Source: Rusavskia elegans (lineage: Eukaryota > Ascomycota > Lecanoromycetes > Teloschistales > Teloschistaceae). From it: a stretch of 64,000 nucleotides of DNA. The position numbers were made by a program, and so were the translations under genes. The notes under the pieces were generated by a model, which searched no databases, had not been told where the DNA came from, and saw only the letters and a list, made by a program, of their open reading frames with translations. Below, piece by piece: positions 1-11,500 of this stretch (within the stretch, counting starts at the first letter, position 1; every line of letters begins with the position of its first letter). The stretch spans positions 103,344 to 167,343 of the forward strand of contig SAUG01000135.1 of NCBI GenBank assembly GCA_011316305.1, written 5' to 3'.

Positions 1-313
1 GGGCGTGTGACCGCAAGTCGTAATTCCTCGACGTCGTAGTCCATGGATGTAAGATAAGGCAATTTGTGATCACGATCGGTGGTAGTCTGCCAAAAGACAC
101 AGAAGGAGAGAGGAGCCCATAATCCAAGATTTGCCGAGCTCAAGTTATCGCTCGTTTAACACCATTAAGGGATTGTTTCTTTTGATTGGCTCTGCTGAGT
201 GATATCAGCATTGAGTGTGAAGACCTCCATGAACATGGCATTTAGAGTCGATACGGAGATGACTCCGGGAAACGCGACTAGTTACCTATTTAGGCCTAGC
301 GTTAACTCTTAAC
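1..313. other. No gene seen
   Basis: I see no supported coding region here. The stretch precedes the remnant of a membrane protein and may contain its decayed 5' part, but no reading frame is convincing. Confidence 0.4.
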
Positions 314-718
314 GTGCAATATTTAGTAATGATTTCCTTTTTTTCTACTTATCACCCTAGCCACCATCCTCAATTCTTACTCCCCACCTTCAGCTCTCCA
401 CCCGCATCCGAGATGATGGCCCTTCTCGATACGATGGCTGCCGTCCTCGTTGGCCTGATCTTCCTCCATGTCTTCCTCTTGCGTGCCAAACCTACCGATA
501 TCACGGTCTGGCGCGGTGTCCAGGCAAGTACACTGCTGGTGGATTGCTTATGCTGGGTGCCTTTGCTAGAGCATTGAATGCTCAGGATCAGATGGATTTG
601 AGGGTCTGGAGAGCTGAGGAATGGATGAATTATGCTGTGACCGTAGGGGTGGCGGCGATCAGGTCTGCGTTCTTGATGGGGGTCGGCATGGATGGGAAGA
701 ATAAACCGAAGGTATAGC
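314..718 (+). pseudogene. Frameshifted remnant of a small multi-TM fungal membrane protein
   Basis: Two overlapping plus-strand frames make one continuous-looking protein. The first frame (to about 552) has a hydrophobic helix (MAAVLVGLIFLHVFLL) and then TDITVWRGVQASTLLVD. The second frame (about 553-718) continues with LLMLGAFARALNAQD and WRAEEWMNYAVTVGVAAIRSA, ending at a TAG. No intron can fit at the junction, so a one-base indel is the simplest explanation. The pattern of TM helix, a Trp-Arg pair and a second WR..EW helix recalls small fungal membrane proteins of unknown function; that is recall, not a search result. The N-terminal half expected of such proteins is not visible upstream. 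A sequencing error at the junction could also explain the break. Confidence 0.45.
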
Positions 719-1206
719 AACGCGTAAGCTGCTCTCCCTTCTGTACGCTTTAATTCTATCTTGTCGTCACTAGGCTGTTCCACAAAGACCTCTGTATGGA
801 CGGAAGCAGTAACATATTGATGTCGTGTGAAATTGCCCGTGGCCACGACGACACACAAGAGGTTCCACCACCCATGGTGAACTGACTTTTATTGATAGCA
901 AGCCACAGCGGCTGTTCCCAAATCCAGTCGAAAGATGACTTTAAATGGTATGAAAGAACGCTCAAGTGTACGGGCGTTGTAGGATCCTTATTTGCTTGCC
1001 ACGTCAACGCCGTGCATCGCTCGCTACTGATAGGATAAGCAGTTGAGCCAACAAGCTGTGATACGCGACATCCGACACCAGCACAATCCTGAGGTAACCG
1101 AGTATTGTGCGCCTATATCGGCGGCTACTTCGATGAAGAGATCGATCCAAAGGCCCCAGATTATGGACGATTGCTGTTCACAAGGAAAACGATACATGAC
1201 CGGAAG
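719..1206. other. Intergenic, no gene seen
   Basis: Short open frames exist on both strands but none has family-like sequence. The 3' part is presumably the promoter and 5' leader of the secreted-protein gene starting at 1207. Confidence 0.4.
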
Positions 1207-2354
1207 ATGCAACCGACAGCTTATACCGTCCTCTTCATTGCGACTTTGCTCAGCTCGGTGCTGTCCAGTCCGTTCTCGCCAGCCAGGACCAACATCCTCT
1301 CAACGCTGGACGACAATAAATCCTCCCTTTTGAATCAATTCTCCAACACCACAAGGTCACCTGTGAACGTAGACTCCCTGCGGACCGAATGTAGCGGCGA
1401 GGATTTCGGCTTCAACCCTGTTATCTCGGACTGCCAGTCTGCCAGAGATCACATCAGTCCAGATTTCGGCCAATTCACATGGGGGACCCGTCATACCGGG
1501 CTACCAGCCACTGTATTCCCTCTGCCGTACAGAATAATGGGCAGTAAGTCAAGGGCGTGGAGGACAACTGGAGGTCGAAAATGACTCTTGACTAGATCGG
1601 GGTCTATGCTTCTTCGAAGCCGTCATCCTTGGAGACGATACGACGACCGCACATGCGAGTCTGAACCAGATAAGACAAGCTGCTGATAGATTAATATTCG
1701 ACTGTGCGGCGGGCGTGGAGTCTCGAGGCGGTATCGCTTTCAACATAGGTTAGTCAGGGATTCTTCCCAAGTCAAGATTCATGATCAAGACCCTTCACCA
1801 GTGTACTGAAAGGACTGTGTCCAGGCGGAGACAACAAGCTTGCCGTCGCTCTTGGCACCTACCTGCCCAACGTCGAATGCCGCGGCACTTTTGGTCCCGA
1901 ATGGAGTTCATGTAGAGACATCCTCGGCGATATGCCCGCATACAAGACCGAAATGGTATTCGGACCTCGTGGTGCTCCCGGAGTCCAGCAACCGCTTCCG
2001 GTATCGATAGAGTCATGTAAGCTCATTATTTCAAGGTTGTTTTCACCAATCCTGGTTAGCTAATGGAGTTATGTGTTGCAGCGGACGACAAGTGCGTCGT
2101 TAAAATCTTCTCGACAGGAGCGCTGGATATCAGTCGTTGGTATCGAATGTGGGAGGCTATGACGGCGCTCTTCAGCATCTGCATCCGAGGTAGAAGAGGT
2201 GGTGTCTTTCGGAGTCTTGGTAATGCTGTTGTACCGATAAGAAGAGGATGATACTAATGTGTGCGTAGGAGATCTCGGCAGCATTTTTATCTCGGTGAAG
2301 TCACAACGGCCACTTGCCTTGCCCGGCAGCTCCGTTTCTGGTACTCAATCTTGA
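1207..2354 (+). CDS. Secreted 8-cysteine protein, five exons
   Basis: Exons 1207-1543, 1596-1748, 1825-2016, 2082-2219 and 2269-2354 give 301 aa. All four introns (52, 76, 65 and 49 nt) are GT-AG and phase 1; the last carries a CTAAT branch-like site. The start is chosen because it opens a signal peptide (MQPTAYTVLFIATLLSSVLSS). The mature part has eight Cys (in TEC, SDC, GLC, FDC, VEC, SSC, DKC and SIC), consistent with four disulfides and an extracellular location. A region reading AVILGDDTTTAHASL and a late CIRGRRGG...LGDLGSIFI block look like a common fungal secreted family without a known activity. An alternative donor 30 nt earlier in exon 4 would remove ten residues in frame. Function is not known to me. 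Confidence 0.8.
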
Positions 2355-2615
2355 TAAAGACTAGAGGTCGACCCTGCTACGACGACCTATGATTTATCTG
2401 GTGAGAATTGCTGGTGTAGTGGTAGTCGGGGCACAGGTATAATTAGGGTCAGCCCTAATTACACTGGCATGCCGAAAGGGAGAAAGGGAGACTCCAAAAA
2501 GGAGCTTAGTGAAAGCTTAGTCAGCAATGTCGTATCAGCAGACCGTGACTAAAATGGAACTGTTCTGATTCCGACTTCGAATCGCTGCTAGTCGTGGCCG
2601 CTCTACACCAATGCT
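2355..2615. other. Intergenic with short perfect hairpin
   Basis: A perfect 8-bp inverted repeat (AATTAGGG-TCAG-CCCTAATT, 2441-2460) lies between the secreted-protein stop and the HET-gene start. It could act in 3'-end formation of the first transcript or in the promoter of the second. Confidence 0.4.
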
Positions 2616-4539
2616 ATGCCGCTCTCTAAGTCATGGAAGTCAACATATCAGTATGAAGCTTTGATCAGTCCATCCCACATCCGGCTCCTCAGGATCCATC
2701 AACAGCCTGAGAACAGCAAGGGACTCGATTGCGAGATATTTCAAACTTCAGTCCATCAGCCGCATTGCCTGTATACGGCCTTGTCATATACCTGGGGCGA
2801 TCCCCACAACCAGCGTATCATCACTTGCAATGGATCCAGCATCGTCGTTACGGCTAACCTTCACTCCGCGCTGACACGGATAAGTGAGCTTGAGACAGGA
2901 GCCTTGATCATTTGGGCCGACGCTGTTTGCATCAATCAAAGCGACCTGCGGGAGCGTGCGGCGCAAGTACTCATCATGCCCAAGATATACACACAAGCGA
3001 CAAGGGTTATCGTTGATATTGGAAAACAAGTTGATGACAGTGATATTGTCCTACATATGTGTGCGGATTATCAAACGCTTATGGCACACCTTAGGGATAA
3101 GCAGGCCGGTGCTTGGCCGAATCTTGAACAGTTTAATCGCGGAGAATGGGGTCAGGACGAATGGTGGTCTGGTTTGAACTCTATATGCTCTAGACCTTGG
3201 TTCAGAAGGGTATGGGTCGTGCAGGAAATATTGCTCGCTAGGAGCGTTAAAATGCTCTGTGGTCATGTCTTCTTCGAATGGTTCGATCTCGCCACCGTCA
3301 TCAGAAATTTGGATCGGGACGGAATGCTCGCCAATGTCGGTCCAGTAGCCTACCGTGGCTGCCAGGCTATCTTGACTATGGAGCCACATCGTCCGGGCAC
3401 CCTCAATGCGGACACCATACCGTTATTGGCGGCGAATAGAGTCCGGGAAGCTACTGATCCTCGAGATAGGGTATATGCGATAATGGGAATCGCCGCTGAC
3501 AAGCAGTTGAGCACGAAACTGGGCGTTGATTACTCACTCTCAATGGAACAGGTCTTTGAAGATACCACAAGATACTTGATCGGTAAAAAAGCGTCTATCG
3601 AAGTTTTGTACGAGGCTGGGGGACCAAAGAACCTAACGCGCTTGCCGAGCTGGGCACCAGACTGGACCATTGGACCTCAGAGCAGTCTCCGCGGCTATGA
3701 AGATGTGTATAATGCCTCGGGACGGTCGGCATCGTTAATGGAATTCGATGAGTCTGGCCTGAGGCTTCACATTAGGGGCTTCGTTGTTGACGAAATCCAT
3801 GAACTGGGGACGATCTTAGTATGGTCTGAAAGACCTTCCTCCATGACAGATGACGAACCATGGCACAGGATCTCGGAATTCCTTGAAGAATCTATGAGCA
3901 TGATCCAAGGCTTGGGGGATCACTATACACCAAAAGGGGTCTCGACAGCTGAGGCATTTTGGAGGACATTAATTGGAAACAAGACTTTCAAGGACAAATC
4001 TACACCTCGTGCCTGGAAGTACAGCAAGTTATTCGATGCCTTCCAGCGGCGATGTCAGACCTGGTATTCATCGCCGCCAGAAGATCCGAGCCTTCTTAGC
4101 GGTAAGAGCCTGCGCTCTCTCGTATTGGGATACTGCAGATGAACCCCTCTCTGGATCGAGAGGACTAAGGCTGACTGATGATATCGGATATTCAGATCAC
4201 ATTGAGCAGCGCCTGCGTCTGGCGTCGGAATCCCTTCCTTACCAGCAAAGCCTTGAACAGGTGTTGTGGGGTAGGTTATTCGGCACGACGTTAGGCGGAT
4301 ACATGGGTTTGCTACCACGCAATTCTCGGAGAGGAGATCGGATTGCGGTCATCGCAGGCAGCAATGTTCCTTTCGTTATAAGGAAAGGAGCTGATTACGA
4401 AGATGCGTTCCGGCTCATTGGGGATTGTTACGTACATGGAATGATGTCTGCAGAGATGGTTGACTCTTTCAATGACGAGTTTGCACCTTCGGCTGATTTG
4501 GAAGTAAATAAGAGCGAAATGTCTCTGGTGCTGATTTGA
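2616..4539 (+). CDS. HET-domain (heterokaryon incompatibility) protein
   Basis: Exons 2616-4101 and 4196-4539 encode 609 aa. The 94-nt intron is GT-AG, phase 1, with a CTGAC branch-like site; reading through it hits a stop at 4140. The HET domain is clear: YTALSYTWGDP at 53-63, WADAVCINQ at 100-108, then RPWFRRVWVVQE at 193-204. The C terminus (YMGLLPRNSRRGDRIAVIAG, then RLIGDCYVHGMM) matches the usual closing region of these proteins. The family (PF06985) is associated with cell-death reactions when incompatible fungal strains fuse, but most members are uncharacterised. The gene looks intact and has no visible partner (no NACHT or STAND gene beside it). Confidence 0.93.
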
Positions 4540-6017
4540 TGAATTGTAATAGGTGTTGCTTGGAGCTCCGCCCGACCTTCTTCTGAGGTGAATGAGATTG
4601 TATTCACTGTCTTCGTAGCGCACTTTATAACTTATACCCTGTCGCTGCCAATGTCCCATAGATGGCTGTTGTACTGCCAACGCCATCTCTGGGATGGTTA
4701 TAACAGCCCCTGGAGTAGCCAACCACAAACCACCCCAGACTCTTCCGACTTGTTCAGCCAAATCCATACGACGATCGAAGTCAATCTTACGTAGCAGGCT
4801 GAGCTTGACAGTCGACACCCCGTCACTTAGTCGGGCTAGCCATGGATGTGGCTCTGCTTTCAGCTCCGAGCTGCAGACTGTATCTCACCTATTGCCTCGC
4901 TGTACGATGTGGCTTCTGTCTCGTTGTGCGCCTGGTGCGCCTGATATAGACGTTAGCCCTTAACCTCTCTGAGGGATCTGGAATGGAATGGATAGAGTGA
5001 GGCATTCGCTAGCTGATGAAGTATGCAGACTTCGAAGCTTCAACTTGTCTTCCCTGATAACAGATCGGCAGTCGATGTCTGAACGTGTTCGGTGTTATAC
5101 CGATTAATGTAAGCCGCTTCTGTGTATGCTTGTAGTACAGATATTCCGATGCGTAAGATTGGATTGACTCCTTATGATGCTAATGCTGAAGCTATCGAGC
5201 GTCGGTTCGGAAAGCGGTGGGAGTTTTTTCCGGATTGCTGTTTGTGTTGGCTGGGCGGGGAGGGTGAAGGGTGAAGGGTGAAGGGTGAAGGGTGAAGGGT
5301 GAAGGGTGAAGGGTGAAGGGTATATGCTCTTACCCAAGCTAGATTCTGATATGTAGTGCTTATGTTATGGTTTATAGACGTGATCTCCGGAGCAAAGGAA
5401 AAGGGAGATATAGTTGCGTGGGAGAAGGATAAGATAAAAAGGGCGGAGACTATCTCTTGATATGTGGAGGCTGAAGTCTTGAAACTACTGGATATTTCAA
5501 CTGCGGATATTCTAGAAGCTACCGGCTGAACAAGATGGCTATTAAATAATGGTCAACAGGATGATAGATCTATATTGATTGGTCTAGATTAATACAACCG
5601 GGCAAGAGGCAGGAAACAGGCTACGACGATTTCGGATCCAGAAATCCGCGTATGTAGCTAATCATATCGCTTTTAGGGGGATATAATGCAGTAGCATTGA
5701 TTTGTACCAGCGTGGTCCCCGAGTTAGACTGTATATCGTTGGAGTGACGAGTAGAGAAAGAAGGAGCTACTTTGTATTTAGCACGATCGATAAGCGCCCT
5801 CTGAGAGTATTCTTCCGGCAATTGTCACTATTCGCTCGGCTATTTGTATGCCGATGTCTCAACACCTCATACGGATAATTGTCGCCAGTCGCCTGCTTTC
5901 GCGTGGAGGATGACTATAAATGGATCAAAGACCTTCCGTCTCGTTGATTAAACAACCCACCTCGACAATGCAGGCTGTTGCATGGTCTGTAAACTTGATA
6001 AAAGTCAGAAGCCCACC
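4540..6017. other. Intergenic, no gene seen
   Basis: I find no convincing gene in this 1.5 kb. It contains the GGGTGAA tandem array at 5262-5320 and otherwise short random open frames. Confidence 0.5.
5262..5320 (+). repeat. Tandem array of a 7-bp unit GGGTGAA (about 8.4 copies)
   Basis: Perfect head-to-tail GGGTGAA units over 59 nt. Because 7 is not a multiple of 3 the array opens a short minus-strand frame (repeats of HPSPFT) that should not be taken for a gene. Confidence 0.95.
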
Positions 6018-6644
6018 ATGTTTTTCCTACCACTAGTGAAATATTTGCTATTAGCCCAAGTATGGCAATCGAGCGTGAAAGCACTCGTGCTTCCGACTCA
6101 GACTCATCCATTTCGTCAACCCGACCTGCGTTTGATGAACCAGACATTCCTGAATGGTTCATCCCCACCTCCTCCAAGGTAAGTCGCCACGAGCAATTTC
6201 CACCCACCATGATATCTCACATACCTGTCATTCACATCTAGGCCATGGAACGACTACACCTGCCGCTTCCCGGAGCTCTACCCCAACATCTACCTCACCT
6301 TCTCCTTCGGCACCACCCTCTCGCGAGCAGCGATCCCCGCTATGCTCAATTACATCGAGCGCGATATCCGAAGCGAGATCGCAGACGGCCATCGCGACCT
6401 AGCGATCTTCCCGTTTAACGTAGTTCGGCGGGAAGATCTGGAGCTGGAGTTTTGGACCGAGACTGAGATGGGGAGGAGAATCACTTTTGGCCAGATTTTT
6501 GAGGTCGTGGAGTTGTTGAAGAGGTGTGGGATTGAGAGAGGGTATCGGGAAGAGATGTTGGGGGTTGTTTTTGATGGGGCGGGGAGGACATTGGGGGAGG
6601 TGGCCTTGGTGATGTGGAGGGAGGATGGGGGGGAGGTTGATTGA
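6018..6644 (+). CDS. Small secreted protein, two exons, unknown function
   Basis: Exons 6018-6178 and 6242-6644 give 187 aa across a 63-nt GTAAGT...CTAG intron in phase 2. The start gives a plausible signal peptide (MFFLPLVKYLLLAQVWQSSV). The mature part holds only two Cys (YTCRF, KRCGI), a WNDYTCRFPELYP motif and a charged helical C-terminal half ending EVALVMWRED. I do not recognise a characterised family; the length and layout resemble fungal small secreted or effector-like proteins. An earlier in-frame ATG at 5982 would place charged residues before the hydrophobic stretch, so 6018 is preferred. Confidence 0.65.
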
Positions 6645-8524
6645 TTGGTGTAAGACTGTATGATCCAATTCGGTATTAGCTTACGACACGCGTTCTTCTA
6701 GTCTAGGTATGGAATCCTATATAGTAGTAAAAGAGTACAGTCATTAGTACGCTTTTTACTAATTAATTCTAGGGTTCGATCCGCAGGAAGGATTTTAGCT
6801 TAGTATAGGCTCGAAGCTCGATTACCGAAGCGCTTTTAAGATAGCCGAACCGGACTATACGTTCCTTTCTAGCTTAGATAAAGAGTTAATAACCCTATTA
6901 TCGAACCTAAGGGGATATATAAAACTGTAAAATCTAATTTGATATTAGTTTACCACGCGCGTTCTTTTGGTCTAGTCCTACAATTGGGTTTGAGATGGAT
7001 GGATTTTGGGGATTGATTGGTGTAGTACAGGGGCAGGGCAAAAAGAGTGAGCCGTTGGAATATCAGCGAGATCTGCTACAAGAACCAATACTTTTGTACC
7101 AATTCTCCCGTTTTCTCGCGAGTGAATCCTATTAACCACTTCCACTTCGTGCTGGGTAAGTTTGATGAAGAGAATCTACAAATGAGTACTCAGACATATT
7201 CGTGTGCCTCCAAGACAGATCCCATACAGCATTACGCTCATCAATATTATCGCTACTTCGAACAAAATGGGTTCCATCATAGGTTCTCCACCACTCTCTT
7301 TACCCTACATCACAAAGGCATTCACAACTCGTGATGCGTTTGTAAACCCCACTTATCCTTGCCCAATCTTCCCACTTGCACCTCTACCATCTTCCCACCA
7401 TACAGCCCAATACACTACACCCACTGCCGGCTTATAAATTCTCTAAGTCTACCAAACCTCCTCATTCAAGCCTCCAAGACCAGACCCTAACCTCATCAAC
7501 AACCGACAGCATTGTCTCAAAGATCCAAACACCCTAACCAAGATCCCCGCCTTAAAACATTCTACCTCCACGAACACTGGAACTTCCGCACCTTGAGCAC
7601 AGTATTCAACCAAGCGCTACCATGCGCGACCGATATCTCGATGGCTGGAATAGAGGACTGCACATGATACTACCGAAAGCAGCTCGTTCCGCTACTCGAA
7701 AAAGCACCAACACCAGTAAGTCTAACTAGCGTTGTTATCCTTTTTAACTAAATCCGCCTGCACAACTCCACTTATCAATCAAATTATATGCCCTCAAGCC
7801 ATCTCCGGGTAGTATACAACCGATCTATCATCAACACAAAAAACAATGAGAGGAAGTCTACGGGGCCACGACTCTATTATAAAGATAGGGGAAGGAAGGC
7901 ATAGTCGGATGCTCGGCATAGTTGGAGTGAATCCTATCCATCTAGGCACGCAAGCTTGCGTACTGGGGGAGAGGGCGTTTTTGGCTGTAGTCGTACCTGA
8001 GACCGTTCGCACCGATATAGGGTTGCAATACCCACAGATTCTGTTATAACGTCCTTTTGAGTAAACCGTGGTCCTGACCTCCGGCTCCCTTCCTAGATTT
8101 TCCAGGCCATGTTCCTAAGGGCACTTTCAGATACCCGGAACGATATCGGACACAGTACGATACGTGTCCGGCATTTATATTGAGAATCAATAGAGAATTA
8201 TAGTCGATGTTACTTACCGAAATTGGGACTACATCATTGTTTGCAAAGCCGTTCCTTGACTGACTGATGGTATGAGACAATAGACATTGAAAATAAGGCG
8301 TTAGGAAAATCTCAATACTACCAATTGCCTTTATGCCAGCAGATACGGATATGGTCAGGAAGCTAATGAATTAGAGGACGTTCACCCAATGAAGAAACGA
8401 AGGGAATAGAGCGAATGAAATTCGGAACGATGCGATGTATTGAACAACAATCAAGCCCAACTTCTATATACATTCAAACTCCCACCTCCCTTAACCCAAA
8501 ATACACAAATCCCAGCAAAGCACT
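6645..8524. other. Gene-poor, AT-rich region with relic repeat
   Basis: No intact gene is supported. The left part (6650-6980) contains a degraded direct repeat. Around 7555-7715 a frame reading FYLHEHWNFRTLSTVFNQ runs through one TGA and ends in a GTAAGT-like donor, possibly a dead gene fragment. The right part is the 3' flank of the NRPS gene. Confidence 0.45.
6652..6975. repeat. Pair of 55-bp direct repeats bounding an AT-rich relic
   Basis: Copies at 6652-6706 and 6921-6975 match at 44 of 55 positions by hand alignment. Nine of the eleven differences are transitions (C/T or G/A). The 214 bp between them is AT-rich. This looks like two ends or two fragments of a transposable element degraded by RIP; the element type cannot be told from this alone. 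Confidence 0.55.
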
Positions 8525-11500
8525 CTATGCCGCCACCGTCGCGGTAGTCATCGCCACAACCCTACCCACATCCTTCTTCCCGTTCCGTCTCCCCTTACCC
8601 TTCAAAACCCTCAACCCTTTCTTCCACCAAACCGCCTTCTTCTTCTCTCCCTCACCCACCACCGCCGCATTCCCATCCCTCTCACCAGTCGCACTCCCTG
8701 CGCTATTGGTCGAATTGTTGAGGGTATCACTACTACTCGCTCCACTCTCGCCACCCTTCTTCGTTTTCAGTTTCCACAACATACTCACTTGCTCTCCCAT
8801 CGTCGGTCGGCTGATCAGGTCCTCGAGTTTGAGATCCCAACCTTGCTCTTCCAGTATCGCCGTCAGCGAAGCCAGGGAGATGAGATCGCCTCCGGATTCG
8901 TAGAAGGAGGAGTCGAGGTTGAGGATGAACTGGCGGTTCTTGGCCGTCGGCAGCACCAACCTCCACCCTCTCGCCAACGTATCGGCCAAATCAGTGACCT
9001 CCTTCTTGGAAGCGCCGCGGAGGAGAGAGTCGAGCGCGGGCCGGGAAGATGGCGACGAGATCATGGGTTGAGGGTTGCGTTGGTGTTGTGTTAGAGAGAC
9101 GGAGATGGCGGATTTGGATACCACATCCAAGATGGAGCTTGTGGGACTGCGGACCAGATTTTGAGCGAGAGAGCACATGCTATCCAATGCGTTCTGGACG
9201 AATTCTTTGGAAATCGATCCGTCGTCGATGAACGACAGTGTAACCTCCAGTTTATCCCCGCCTTTGGGTGTAGACACGAGTGTCAAATCTGCAAGCGTAT
9301 CCTGCGCACCTTGCGCACCAACTTTGTAGCTGATGCGGTCGAGCGCGAGTTCGAAGTCCTGTGCTAGGTTCTGGTGTTGGACAATGGTGGAGAAGTACGT
9401 CCATTCCGCCCAGGAAGTACAGTTTTGGACAATCTCGCGGAAGCCCAGGGATTCATAGGGCATGCCTGCTACCTGTTGTGATTGGATCTTGCGGAGCAGT
9501 TCGAGAGCGGTCCACTTGGGTTCGAGTCTCATGCGGACGGGGACGACATTGACGCAGGGCCCGACGATGGATTCCACGCCATCAACGGCGACGTTACGGC
9601 CACTGATGATGTTACCGAAGACGATGTCTGACTGGCCTGACAGTTGAGCCAGTGTGAGAGACCAAGCAGCTTTGAGAATTGTGGCTTCGGTGATATTCCT
9701 TGAGGTCAAGGATGGAAGTCTGATGTTCTGCACCAGCATCGTCGAGACAATGTTTGGTGATTCGTACCTTGGTTGATGACGGGGAACGACCTCTGTCATC
9801 GATGAACCCTGCAATAGCTTCTTCCAGTATTCTCGACTGCCATTGGTCGGAGTACCACAAGCTTCTTTGACATATGCCGAGAAAGGCGGTGCTCGCAGAA
9901 GATCCTTGCCTTCGTACGCTGCTCGGAAAGAGTCAAGGATCTTCGGTAAACAGACACCGTCATACTGTGCGTGTGACAGCCGTAAAATGATGCGGTGTGC
10001 CTTTGATCCCGTCTTTCTGATCACAGTAAATTGTGTGTAGGGCTCACCAAGGCGAGGCGAGACGTGCGTGCTGCCATCCCGCAACTGCTTCGTGAAGACA
10101 TCGAAGTCTAAATCTGTGTCGAAGACCTGCACTTGAGGCTGTAGAGTCCGAAGAACGACCTGCAAAAAGCGGTTGCCACTAGGTACAAATACAGTCCGTA
10201 GTATTTCGAAGCTATCGACAAGCTTCAATGCCGCTTTCCTGAGCCGTCCAACGTCCAGGTTCCCCTCACCATCGAAGGTGAAGTAGTTGAGCATCCAGCA
10301 TGATTCGATAAGAGTACCAGCGACTGCAAGAGCTTGAAAGTCCGTGACAGGGAAAGCGTCAACGATACCCCCGCGGAAGATTCCCACCTTAGGGCAAATG
10401 TAGTCTTGGAGAAAGTTTTCCACATTGGTGGCTTCGAGAAGGGAGAAGTGCTTGATATGTCCTTCGTCCTCAACGTCCTCATGTTCGGTATCGCTAGAAG
10501 TGTCACTCGCGGCAAGGATATTCTGCTTCTTCATATCCGCTCTGCCCATGCAGTAGACCATATCCGAGAACACAGGTTCCCCGAAGATATCAGCAACAGT
10601 CAGAGCAAGACCAGCATCACGCGTAGACTTGGCAAGCTCCATGGCCAGGATTGAGTCCCCTCCGAGAGCGAAGAAAGAGTCGTCGTCGTAGATTTTGCCG
10701 GTGGGGATATCCAGCAATGGACTCCACAGCTCCCGCAGTGTCCTGGACATGGCTTCATACGAGAAGGTTTCGGTGTATGAGCCTGCACGAGATCTTCCAC
10801 CAGTGGTCTCGAAAGATTTCCTGGTACCGAAATCATACTGATCGATACCATGGGCAGGGCCGAAATTGTCGGCTGCATCGAAGTCCGTAGCGTCAGACAT
10901 GCGACGTGGGCGTACAAGCTCGCCAGATTCGATGAGCTGCTCGATGGTTTCACGCACAGTCTCTTTGATCAAGCTTCGGTAAGCATGCGGTTCCAGAGCA
11001 CGCAACGGCGGTTGTTCTGTTTCCGAGATGGACGCGGTCACTTCCGTGGGTGGGCTTGGTTCAACAAAGACAGGAGTGTGTTTGGTCTTCTCGGCGGCCA
11101 ATCCTACTTCTCGTTCTTGTATCAAGGTGTCATGGACACTTGAAACGGCATCGATTTCGGCAGGCGCGTCATATTCTGCAACTGTCTGATCGGCGCAATC
11201 GATTATCTTACCGAGCAGTTCCTCATAAGTCCTTGTAAGTGTTTCACCTTCTTCAGCCGAGAGTAGGGAAGTCCAATGTTTGATTCGTCCGCCTTCGTCA
11301 CCCGGTGCACTACGAATATTCACTGTGACCGCGTACTAGGAGAGTCATTATTAGTCCTTTGCACACCTTTATCAGGGACAGCACGATACTCACCTCGGTA
11401 GGATCATGATCAGTTATCGGCACGATCTCAATCGCATCCCCCTCCTTCTCCGCATCTCTAGTCGAAATCTGATTCTGAATTGACACAGCCGTATTAAACA

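Noticed and set aside
7555..7720. Plus-strand stretch FYLHEHWNFRTLSTVFNQ...YYRKQLVPLLEKAPTP ending at GTAAGT
   Set aside because: It contains a TGA and I found neither a start nor a downstream exon; the family could not be recognised. Mentioned only as a possible dead fragment.
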